Position numbers and translations under genes: made by a program. The notes beneath the pieces were generated by a model. That model was not told where the DNA came from, did no database searches, and saw only the letters and a list, made by a program, of their open reading frames with translations. 44,004 nt of DNA. It comes from 73-13 sp035555435 (GTDB taxonomy: Bacteria > Actinomycetota > Actinomycetes > Actinomycetales > Microbacteriaceae). Numbering within the stretch: position 1 is the first letter of the stretch; each line of letters starts with the position of its first letter. Of the stretch, positions 37,201 through 43,501 are shown piece after piece. The stretch spans positions 1 to 44,004 of the forward strand of contig DATMGN010000043.1 in the NCBI GenBank assembly GCA_035555435.1. The letters are read 5' to 3'.

Positions 37201-37954
37201 GCTCTGGGAGGCGCAGTACGGCGACTTCGCCGACGGCGCGCAGACCGTCATCGACACGTACCTGTCCTCGGGCGAGCAGAAGTGGAGCCAGCGCTCGAGC
37301 GTCGTGCTGCTGCTGCCGCACGGCTACGAGGGCCAGGGCCCCGACCACTCGTCGGCGCGGATCGAGCGCTACCTGCAGCTGTGCGCGCAGGACAACATGA
37401 CGGTCGCGCGGCCCTCGACGCCCGCGTCGTACTTCCACCTGCTGCGCCGCCAGGCGTACGCGAGGCCGCGGCGCCCCCTCATCGTCTTCACCCCGAAGTC
37501 GATGCTGCGGCTCAAGGGCGCGACGAGCGAGATCGCGGACTTCACGGGCGGCGGCTTCCAGCCGGTGCTCGACGACGCGCACGTCGCCGATCCGTCGAGC
37601 GTCAAGCGCGTGCTGCTGCACGCCGGCAAGATCTTCTACGACCTCGCGGCGGAGCGGGAGAAGCTCGCCAATGCGGGTGACTTCGCGCTGGTGCGGCTCG
37701 AGCAGTACTACCCGGAGCCCGTCGAGGAGCTGCAGGCGATCGTCGCGCGCTACCCCTCGGCGGAGCTCGTGTGGGTACAGGACGAGCCGGAGAACCAGGG
37801 CGCCTGGCCGTTCGTGAACCAGGAGCTCTCGAAGCACCTCGACCGGCCGATCCGGGTCGTCTCACGGCCTTCCTCGGCCGCGACGGCGACGGGTCTGCCG
37901 AAGCGGCACGCGGCGGAGCAGACGGTGCTCCTCGACGCCGCGTTCGCGCTCTGA
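34208..37954 (+). CDS. kgd: Multifunctional 2-oxoglutarate dehydrogenase E1/E2 (Kgd/OdhA)
   Basis: 1248 residues. After a flexible Ala/Pro-rich N-terminus (about 1-140) comes a succinyltransferase (E2) domain without lipoyl domain (about 145-380, catalytic DHRVIQGAGSGE at about 356). Then a thiamine-dependent E1 domain (about 395-1248) with AMAHRGRLNVL and the ThDP/Mg2+ motif GDDPEAVVRVA (about 745). This fusion is an actinobacterial trait; it feeds 2-oxoglutarate into the TCA cycle together with shared E2 and E3. In this family the small FHA protein OdhI/GarA inhibits E1; that gene is not here. GTG start at 34208 after GAAGGCAGGC. Transcription probably starts near 34140 from TAGGAT. Confidence 0.96.
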   Translation: MSNPNPPVTENSGDQSADDLIIAQMQSQLAEQARAGQVEVADAAELAALDAAFAELATEGATHVGADNAAAAPTAPGYAASGASATTPNPHPTPAAPSDPPATTGQIAARTTARPPQAAPVPADAPTTPVARPAEPAPADEPKVQILKGIARSVATNMDASLTVPTATSVRTVPAKLMIDNRIVINNHLGRTRGGKVSFTHLIAWAMIRALKEFPSQNVYYDEVDGKPAVVTPAHINLGIAIDLPKPDGTRMLVVPGIKRAETMGFGEFVAAYEDVVRRARAGELTADDYAGNTISLTNPGGIGTVHSVPRLMRGAGCIIGAGALEYPAEFQGASERTLSDLGIGKTITLTSTYDHRVIQGAGSGEYLKKVHELLIGQRGFYADIFAALRIPYEPIHWAEDVSVDEAVQVDKASRVQQLINAFRVRGHLMADIDPLEYVQRTHPDLELANHGLTFWDLDREFVTGGFGGRRSAKLRDILGILRDSYCRTVGVEYMFIADPEQRRWFQEKLEVKYEKPTHAEQMRILGKLNEAEAFETFLQTKFVGQKRFSLEGGESTIALLDELLQRAAHSDEVDEVAIGMAHRGRLNVLTNIAGKTYAQIFREFEGDFGQTGGSGDVKYHLGTEGVFESPDGARVPVYVAANPSHLEVVNAVLEGITRAKQDRLPIATFTTVPVLIHGDAALAGQGINVELLQMSQLRAYRTGGTIHININNQVGFTTPVDEARTSTYSTDVAKTIQAPIFHVNGDDPEAVVRVARLAFEYRQRFHRDVFIDLVCYRRRGHNEGDDPSMTQPLMYSLIEAKRSTRKLYTEALVGRGDITQEEHDQAARDFQDRLERAFAETHAAQTSPIPIIHPTAEEPSPAVPFVTEAMIQAVGDAHANAPEGFHVHNKLAQNVIGRRVEMSRSGGIDWGFGELLAFGSLLLEGRAVRLVGQDSRRGTFAQRHAVFFDQTNGQEWLPLVNLAETQGRFYVYDSLLSEYAAMAYEYGYSVEREDALVLWEAQYGDFADGAQTVIDTYLSSGEQKWSQRSSVVLLLPHGYEGQGPDHSSARIERYLQLCAQDNMTVARPSTPASYFHLLRRQAYARPRRPLIVFTPKSMLRLKGATSEIADFTGGGFQPVLDDAHVADPSSVKRVLLHAGKIFYDLAAEREKLANAGDFALVRLEQYYPEPVEELQAIVARYPSAELVWVQDEPENQGAWPFVNQELSKHLDRPIRVVSRPSSAATATGLPKRHAAEQTVLLDAAFAL

Positions 37955-37989
37955 GATCTCGATACGCCGCCTTCGGCGGCACTCGATCC
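37955..37989. repeat. Palindromic repeat family 1, copy after kgd
   Basis: Begins directly after the kgd TGA: GATCTCGATACG, then a GCCGCC-TTC-GGCGGC hairpin, then ACTCGATCC. It faces an inverted copy at 38038-38071. Probably a terminator for kgd. Confidence 0.8.
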
Positions 37990-38037
37990 GGGGACACCGC
38001 GACTGCGGACCTTGCCGCGGCAGCGGCAGCTACCGCG

Positions 38038-38071
38038 GGTCGAGTAGGCGCGCCAGCGCCGTATCGAGACC
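38038..38071. repeat. Palindromic repeat family 1, inverted copy after rsrA
   Basis: On the minus strand it reads GGTCTCGATACGGCGCTGG and ends CTACTCGACC, 3 nt after the rsrA stop. Its outer 12 bp are the inverse of the start of the 37955 copy with one mismatch, so the pair forms a composite palindrome of about 117 bp between converging genes. Confidence 0.8.
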
Positions 38072-38074
38072 CCG

Positions 38075-38311
38075 CTACCCGCGCAGCGACGAGATCTTGA
38101 GCTGAATCGCGAGACGCAGCTCCTCGGGTGCCTGCTCCTGGCAGGCACGGCGCACCTTCTCGGTGAGCGTCAGCGCGACGAGGTGGTCCTGGCTGCAGTC
38201 CTCGCAGTTCGCCAGGTGCTCCGTGATGTCCGCGAAGTCGGCGTCCGACAGCTCACGGCGCAGGTACTCCTCGAGCTCGGCCTTCGCCTTCTCGCACCCG
38301 CAGTCCGTCAT
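38075..38311 (-). CDS. rsrA: Zinc-binding anti-sigma factor (RsrA family)
   Basis: 78 residues. The zinc/redox site H32-x3-C36-x2-C39 (EHLANCEDC) and the N-terminal pair C4/C6 (DCGCEK) match the ZAS signature of RsrA, which releases its sigma factor when thiols are oxidised. It overlaps sigR by four bases (ATGA), typical of the mycothiol-linked oxidative-stress switch in actinobacteria. The first cysteine pair is closer together than I recall for Streptomyces RsrA. Confidence 0.9.
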   Translation of the reverse strand: MTDCGCEKAKAELEEYLRRELSDADFADITEHLANCEDCSQDHLVALTLTEKVRRACQEQAPEELRLAIQLKISSLRG

Positions 38312-38901
38312 CGTGTCACCTCCCCCGCCGTGAAGCCCCGCTCGATCGCGTAGTCGCGCAGTCGCTCGCGCAGCTGCTTGCGTCCCCGGTGCAGCCGGCT
38401 CATGACGGTGCCGACCGGCGTCTTCATGATGTCGGCGATCTCCTGGTAGGAGAAGCCCTCGACGTCGGCGAGGAAGACGGCGAGCCGGAAGTCCTCCGGC
38501 ATGGCCGCGAGCGCGTCCTTGACGTCGGAGTCGGGCAGGTGGTCGATGGCCTCGGCCTCGGCGGAGCGACTCGAGGTCGAGGTCGCCGAGGTGGCGTCAG
38601 CGAGCTGCCAGTCCTCGAGCTCGTCGATCGAACCGCGGTAGGGGTCGCGCTGTCGCCTCCGGTAGAGGTTGATGTACGTGTTCGTCTGGATCCGGTAGAG
38701 CCAGGCCTTGAGGTTCGTGCCCTGCTCGAAGGACTTGAACGCCTGGAACGCCTTGACGTAGGTCTCCTGCACGAGGTCGGCGGCGTCGGCGGGGTTGCGC
38801 GTCATGCGCATTGCCGCGGCATAGAGCTGGTCCATGAACGGGAGCGCCTGCTCCTCGAAGAGTCGCTTGAGTTCGTCGTCGTCGACACTGAGATCCGGCA
38901 T
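38308..38901 (-). CDS. sigR: ECF sigma factor, SigR/SigH family
   Basis: 197 residues from the ATG at 38901 (MPDLSVDDDELKRLFEEQA); a longer form from 38961 is possible. Region 2 (MRMTRNPADAADLVQETYVKAF) and region 4 (GFSYQEIADIMKTPVGTVMSR) are intact. It directs disulfide-stress genes when freed from RsrA. I prefer the shorter form because TAGACT (38915-38910) lies 8 nt before that ATG and the family rarely has the extra proline-rich leader. No GGGAAT-type SigR autoregulatory promoter is visible upstream. It is divergent from aroA. Confidence 0.92.
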   Translation of the reverse strand: MPDLSVDDDELKRLFEEQALPFMDQLYAAAMRMTRNPADAADLVQETYVKAFQAFKSFEQGTNLKAWLYRIQTNTYINLYRRRQRDPYRGSIDELEDWQLADATSATSTSSRSAEAEAIDHLPDSDVKDALAAMPEDFRLAVFLADVEGFSYQEIADIMKTPVGTVMSRLHRGRKQLRERLRDYAIERGFTAGEVTR

Positions 38902-38974
38902 CCCGCGCAAGTCTAGGCGCGGGACGCCCGGTTTCGGCGGGGCGGTCAGGAGGCTCATCACTACGCTGGAACCG

Positions 38975-40276
38975 ATGCCGCACCCCTCCTATTCCGCCCC
39001 GGTCGCCTCCGGACCGATCGATGCACGACTCTCGCTGCCGGGCAGCAAGTCCCTGACGAACCGGGAGCTCGTCCTCGCGGCCCTCGCCGACGGGCCTTCG
39101 CTGCTGCGCCGTCCGCTGCGCGCCCGCGACACGGAGCTCATGGTGGAGGCACTGCGGGCGCTCGGCGCGGGGATCGAGGACGTCGAGGGCGACGGCGATT
39201 TCGGCGCGGACTGGCGGGTCGTGCCGCTGCCGCGCGAGTCGAGAGGCGCCGCCACCCTGGACGTCGGCCTCGCGGGCACCGTCATGCGCTTCGTCCCCCC
39301 GGTCGCGGCGCTCGCGGGCGGCGCGACCGTCTTCGACGGCGATGCGGCGGCCCGCCGACGGCCGATGTCGACGATGACGAACGCGATCCGCGCGCTCGGT
39401 GTCGAGGTCGACGGCGACGCGCTGCCGTTCACGGTGCACGGTGCGCGCTCGGTGCGCGGCGGCGAGCTCACGATCGACGCGTCCTCGTCCTCGCAGTTCG
39501 TCTCGGGCCTGCTGCTCGCCGCCCCGTGCTTCGCGGAGGGCCTCGTGCTGCGGCACGAGGGCGAACGGCTCCCGTCGCTTCCCCACATCGAGATGACGAT
39601 CGCGTGCCTCGCGGCGCGCGGCGTCGCGGTGACGAGCCCCGACGAGGGCGTGTGGATCGTGCCGCCGGGACGGATCGGCGCGCTCGACGTCGAGATCGAG
39701 CCGGACCTGTCGAACGCCGCGCCGTTCCTCGCCGCCGCGCTCGTCGCGGGGGGCCGAGTGGTGATCGCGGGCTGGCCGGGGCGCACGACGCAGGTCGGCG
39801 CGCATCTGCCGCGGCTCTTCGAGGCGTTCGGCGGGCGCAGTCGGCTCGCGGACGGGGCACTCTCGGTCGACGGCGGCGACGGCGTGCTCGGCGGCGCCCG
39901 GCTCGAGCCCGTCGACCTCGACCTCGGCGAGGCCGGCGAGCTCGCCCCGACGCTCGTCGCGCTCGCCGCCTTCGCGTCGGGTCCGTCGCGCTTCACGGGG
40001 ATCGGGCACCTGCGCGGGCACGAGACGGACCGGCTCGCGGCGCTCGTCGCCGACCTCGCCAGGATCGGCGTGCGTGCGCAGGAGCTGGCCGACGGGATCG
40101 TCGTCACGCCGGGCGCGATGCACGGCGGGCGGTGGGGCGCGTACGAGGACCACCGGATGGCGACGAGCGGGGCGCTCATCGGCCTCGCCGTCCCGGGGGT
40201 CGAGGTCGACGACATCGGCTCGACGGCGAAGACCCTGCCGGAGTTCCGGGAGCTCTGGGAGCGGATGCTCGCGTGA
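38975..40276 (+). CDS. aroA: 3-phosphoshikimate 1-carboxyvinyltransferase (EPSP synthase)
   Basis: 433 residues. The N-terminal S3P motif LPGSKSLTNRELVLAAL and the second-domain motif RHEGERLPSLPHIEM are clear, and GHLRGHETDRL and EDHRMATSGAL follow. It makes EPSP in the shikimate pathway in the cytoplasm. TACGCT (38962-38967) lies 7 nt before the ATG, so the mRNA is probably leaderless. It overlaps rsgA by four bases (GTGA). The pairing aroA-rsgA downstream of sigR/rsrA is common in actinobacteria. Confidence 0.96.
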   Translation: MPHPSYSAPVASGPIDARLSLPGSKSLTNRELVLAALADGPSLLRRPLRARDTELMVEALRALGAGIEDVEGDGDFGADWRVVPLPRESRGAATLDVGLAGTVMRFVPPVAALAGGATVFDGDAAARRRPMSTMTNAIRALGVEVDGDALPFTVHGARSVRGGELTIDASSSSQFVSGLLLAAPCFAEGLVLRHEGERLPSLPHIEMTIACLAARGVAVTSPDEGVWIVPPGRIGALDVEIEPDLSNAAPFLAAALVAGGRVVIAGWPGRTTQVGAHLPRLFEAFGGRSRLADGALSVDGGDGVLGGARLEPVDLDLGEAGELAPTLVALAAFASGPSRFTGIGHLRGHETDRLAALVADLARIGVRAQELADGIVVTPGAMHGGRWGAYEDHRMATSGALIGLAVPGVEVDDIGSTAKTLPEFRELWERMLA

Positions 40277-41301
40277 GCGAGGACACCGACTGGGAGGAGT
40301 GGTCGGAGGACGACGTCCGGATCCGGCCGAATCCCCGCGGCTCGAGGCCCCGCACGAAGGTGCGCCCGAAGTACGAGGACGCGACGCCGGGCTTCGTGAC
40401 CGGCGTCGACCGCGGGCGCTACCGCGTCGCTGTGGGTGGGGACAGCGAGTCCGAGATCACGGCGACGAGTGCGCGGGAGCTCGGGCGCGGCGCGGTCGTC
40501 GTCGGCGACCGGGTCGGGCTCGTCGGCGACACCTCGGGCGCCCCGGGGGCGCTCGCCCGGATCGTCCGAGTCGAGCCGCGGGCGACGCTGCTGCGGCGCA
40601 GCGCCGACGACGCTCCGACGGGAGAACGCGATGAGCGCATCATCGTCGCGAACGCGGACCGGATGCTCATCGTCGTCGCCGCGGCCGACCCCGAGCCGCG
40701 CCCGCGGCTCGTCGACCGCTACCTGGTGGCCGCGGTCGATGTCGGCATCGAGCCGATCCTCGTCGTGACGAAGACGGATCTCGCCGACCCGGAGCCGTTC
40801 ATCGCGAACTTCGACGGCATCGGCATGCGGGTGGTGCGCAGCACGCGGGCCGACCCGCCGATCGCGCGGCTGCGTGAGCTCGTCGACGGGCACATCGCGG
40901 TCGCGGTCGGACATTCGGGCGTCGGCAAGTCGACGCTGGTCAACGCGCTCGTGCCGGAGGCGCAGCGCGCGACCGGGGACGTCAACGCGATCACGGGGCG
41001 CGGCCGGCACACGAGCTCCTCCTCCGTCGCCTATCCGCTCGGCTCGGGCTGGATCGTCGACACTCCCGGCATCCGCTCCTTCGGGCTCGGTCACGTCGAG
41101 CCGGATCGCGTGCTCGACGCCTTCGGCGATCTCGCCGCGATCGCCGACGATCCGGATTCGGGCTGCCCGCGCGGCTGCACGCACCTCGCCGATGCGCCCG
41201 ACTGCGCGATCGCGGAGGCGGTCGAGGACGGCCGGCTCGGTGCGGGCGGCGCCGCCCGGCTCGACTCGCTGCGCCGGCTGCTCACCCAGATCGCTCGGTA
41301 G
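40273..41301 (+). CDS. rsgA: Ribosome small subunit-dependent GTPase A
   Basis: 342 residues. An OB-fold (about 45-110) is followed by a circularly permuted GTPase with motifs in the order G4 (TKTDLAD), G1 (GHSGVGKST, about 214) and G3 (DTPGIRSF). The C-terminal zinc site is GCPRGCTHLADAPDCAI. It checks late 30S ribosome assembly. The GTG at 40273 overlaps the aroA stop; its own stop TAG (41299-41301) is also the first half of the likely hisN -10 box. Confidence 0.95.
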   Translation: MSEDTDWEEWSEDDVRIRPNPRGSRPRTKVRPKYEDATPGFVTGVDRGRYRVAVGGDSESEITATSARELGRGAVVVGDRVGLVGDTSGAPGALARIVRVEPRATLLRRSADDAPTGERDERIIVANADRMLIVVAAADPEPRPRLVDRYLVAAVDVGIEPILVVTKTDLADPEPFIANFDGIGMRVVRSTRADPPIARLRELVDGHIAVAVGHSGVGKSTLVNALVPEAQRATGDVNAITGRGRHTSSSSVAYPLGSGWIVDTPGIRSFGLGHVEPDRVLDAFGDLAAIADDPDSGCPRGCTHLADAPDCAIAEAVEDGRLGAGGAARLDSLRRLLTQIAR

Positions 41302-41304
41302 CCT
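41299..41304 (+). promoter_or_regulatory. -10 box of hisN overlapping the rsgA stop
   Basis: TAGCCT, 6 nt before the GTG of hisN. The same hexamer at the same distance precedes glxK, and at 7 nt it precedes glgX. Its first three bases are the rsgA stop codon. Confidence 0.5.
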
Positions 41305-41310
41305 GGTCCC

Positions 41311-42111
41311 GTGGACCTCGCCGACGACCTGTCGCTCGCCTGCTCGATCGCGGCCGACGCCGACCTCGTGTCGGGCCCGCGGTTCCGCGCGGCCGACCTC
41401 CGGGTCGAGGCGAAGCCCGACCGCAGCCCGGTGACCGATGCCGACCGCGCGGTCGAGCGACTCATCCGCGAGCGCATCGCCGCCGCACGGCCGGGCGACG
41501 GCGTCTACGGCGAGGAGTTCGGCACGGTGGGCGACCCCGAGGGGCGCGGTCGTCAGTGGATCATCGACCCGATCGACGGGACGGCGAACTTCCTGCGAGG
41601 CGTCCCCGTCTGGGCGACGCTCATCGGACTCGCGATCGACGGCGTGCCGGTCGTCGGCGTCGTGAGCGCGCCCGCGCTGGGGCTTCGCTGGTGGGCGGCG
41701 CGCGGTCTCGGCGCCTGGGTGGATCGCACCGACGGCCCGCACGGCGACGCGCCGCGGCGGATGCGGGTCAGCGGCGTCGAGCGCATCGAGGACGCCTACT
41801 TCAGCCACGGCGCGATCCGGCTCTGGGAGGACCTCGGCCGTGGCGCGCAGCTCGCCGCGATCGCCCGCGAGGTGTGGCGCGACCACGGCTACGGCGACTT
41901 CTGGCAGCACATGCTCGTCGCCGAGGGGCTCATCGACGCGGCCGCCGAGTTCGACGTGCAGCCCTACGACGTCGCCGCGATCGCGCCGATCGTGGAGGAG
42001 GCGGGCGGGCGCTTCAGCGACGCGGACGGGACCGCCGGCCCGTGGGGCGGCTCGGCCCTGTCGACGAACGGTCGGCTGCACGAGACGTTCCTGGATCGGC
42101 TGCGCGCGTGA
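41311..42111 (+). CDS. hisN: Histidinol-phosphatase (inositol monophosphatase family)
   Basis: 266 residues. Metal-binding motifs are present in order: GEEFG (about 66), DPIDGTANFLRG (about 86-97) and the C-terminal 'VQPYDVAAIAPIVEEAGGRFSD'. The last motif fits HisN better than SuhB. It removes phosphate from histidinol phosphate in histidine synthesis, or acts on a related sugar phosphate. GTG start at 41311; probably its own leaderless transcript as well as read-through from rsgA. Overlaps the next gene by 4 bp. Confidence 0.88.
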   Translation: MDLADDLSLACSIAADADLVSGPRFRAADLRVEAKPDRSPVTDADRAVERLIRERIAAARPGDGVYGEEFGTVGDPEGRGRQWIIDPIDGTANFLRGVPVWATLIGLAIDGVPVVGVVSAPALGLRWWAARGLGAWVDRTDGPHGDAPRRMRVSGVERIEDAYFSHGAIRLWEDLGRGAQLAAIAREVWRDHGYGDFWQHMLVAEGLIDAAAEFDVQPYDVAAIAPIVEEAGGRFSDADGTAGPWGGSALSTNGRLHETFLDRLRA

Positions 42112-42560
42112 GGCGGCTCCTCGCCACCGCGGGCGTCGCCACCGCCGTGCTGCTCGCGGGGTGCGCGGCGGGCCCGGCTCCCGCCGAGACCCCCTCGCCG
42201 ACGCCGACCGAGACGACGACGGCGCTGACGGATCTCGCCGCGGGCGAGTGCTACGACCAGGCTGGTCAGGGGGTCGTGCTCGTGCTCGATTGCGGCGAGG
42301 CGCACACCTACGAGGTCTTCGCGAGCCTGCTGCTGGACGCCGACGAGTACCCCCGCGACACGCTCGAGGCGACGGCGCGGGAGCGCTGCCGCACCGCGTT
42401 CTCCGCCTTCGTCGGCCTCGAGTACGACGCGAGCGAGCTCGCGCTGCGCTTCGTCGCGCCGAGCGCGGCGACGTGGGACCAGGGTGACCGCGAGGTGCTG
42501 TGCGTCGTGTCGGATCCCGCCGCGCGGACGACGGGGTCGCTCGCGGACGCGCTGCGCTGA
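42108..42560 (+). CDS. Small lipoprotein, septum-formation-like
   Basis: 150 residues. A signal peptide (RRLLATAGVATAVLLAGC) carries a lipobox with Cys at about residue 19, followed by a Thr/Pro linker. The globular part has four cysteines (GECYD, LDCGEAHTYEVF, RERCRTAF, VLCVVSD), a pattern I associate with the actinobacterial 'septum formation' domain. Function is not known from the sequence. Start GTG at 42108 in a GTGA overlap with hisN. Confidence 0.75.
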   Translation: MRRLLATAGVATAVLLAGCAAGPAPAETPSPTPTETTTALTDLAAGECYDQAGQGVVLVLDCGEAHTYEVFASLLLDADEYPRDTLEATARERCRTAFSAFVGLEYDASELALRFVAPSAATWDQGDREVLCVVSDPAARTTGSLADALR

Positions 42561-42567
42561 ACGCGGC

Positions 42568-42596
42568 TTGCCAATACCTATGTCCATAGGTATTCT
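42568..42596 (+). promoter_or_regulatory. metF promoter with a perfect 22-bp palindromic operator
   Basis: TTGCCA (-35, 42568-42573) and TATTCT (-10, 42591-42596) are 17 bp apart. The palindrome AATACCTATG (42573-42582), TC, CATAGGTATT (42585-42594) fills the spacer and covers part of both boxes, so a bound dimer would block RNA polymerase. The regulator is not in the window; I do not recognise the motif as McbR or another known methionine regulator site. Confidence 0.8.
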
Positions 42597-42655
42597 CGTG
42601 CTCGGGCGTCCCGCAGCACCGAGGCCGCGGACCCGTCCGTGAGGAGCGAACACCG

Positions 42656-43501
42656 ATGACCGAACTCCCCGCCGTCCTGCAGGGCCCGTCCATCGAGATG
42701 ACGGGCAAGGACATCCCGGCCCTCCTCGAGGCCGCCCCGCACCTCGCGCCCGGCACCCGCGTCAACGTGACCTACCTCGGCAACGAGGACCTGCCCATGC
42801 GCACCGCCGCGAGCGCCGCGGTGCTGCAGCAGGGCTTCGTCCCCGTCCCGCACCTGTCCGCGCGCCGACTGCACTCGCAGGCCGAGCTCGAGGAGTTCCT
42901 CGCCGCGCTGCAGGGCGTCGGCGCGACGCAGAGCGTCTTCGCCGTCGGCGGCGACCCGAACCCGCCCTTCGGCCCCTACGAGGACTCGCTCCAGCTCATC
43001 CAGACCGGCCTGCTGCCGAAGTACGGCGTCGAGCACGTCTCGATCGCCGGCTACCCCGAGGGCCACCCCGACATCACCGACGAGCAGCTCTGGTCGGCAC
43101 TGACCGGCAAGTACGCCGCCCTCAAGGACGCGGGGCTCGGCTCGACCGTGCTCACGCAGTTCCTCTTCGACATCGACGCGACGATCAACTGGATCGAGCA
43201 GGTGCGCGAGCGCGGCGTCGACACCCACATCCGCATCGGCGTACCCGGCCCGGCCGGCATCAAGCGGCTCCTCGCCTTCGCGGGCCGGTTCGGCGTCGGG
43301 GCGAACGCGATGATCGTCAAGAAGTACGGATTCTCGCTGACGAACCTGCTCGGCACCGCGGGGCCCGACAAGTTCATCACCGAACTCACCGAGCGGCTCA
43401 CCCCCGAGCACGGCGAGGTGGGCCTGCACTTCTACGCCTTCGGCGGCCTCAAGGCGACGGCCGAATGGATCGAGAACTACCAGCGCAAGGCAGCCAAGTG
43501 A
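42656..43501 (+). CDS. Methylenetetrahydrofolate reductase-like protein
   Basis: 281 residues. It resembles MetF: a catalytic-type glutamate in SIEMTGKDIP (about 14), the FAD/folate region VPVPHLSAR (about 63-71) and FAVGGDPNPPFGPYEDSLQLI. Its sequence is distant from the biosynthetic E. coli enzyme. Overlap with purU (GTGA) suggests use in oxidising methyl-THF from a demethylation reaction, rather than in methionine synthesis; this is inference. It is controlled by the operator just upstream. ATG at 42656 after GTGAGGAGCG. Confidence 0.8.
   Translation: MTELPAVLQGPSIEMTGKDIPALLEAAPHLAPGTRVNVTYLGNEDLPMRTAASAAVLQQGFVPVPHLSARRLHSQAELEEFLAALQGVGATQSVFAVGGDPNPPFGPYEDSLQLIQTGLLPKYGVEHVSIAGYPEGHPDITDEQLWSALTGKYAALKDAGLGSTVLTQFLFDIDATINWIEQVRERGVDTHIRIGVPGPAGIKRLLAFAGRFGVGANAMIVKKYGFSLTNLLGTAGPDKFITELTERLTPEHGEVGLHFYAFGGLKATAEWIENYQRKAAK

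Noticed and set aside
38902..38961. Longer sigR N-terminus from 38961
   Set aside because: It would put the start 14 nt from aroA, add an atypical proline-rich leader and ignore the TAGACT box before 38901. Still possible, but less likely.
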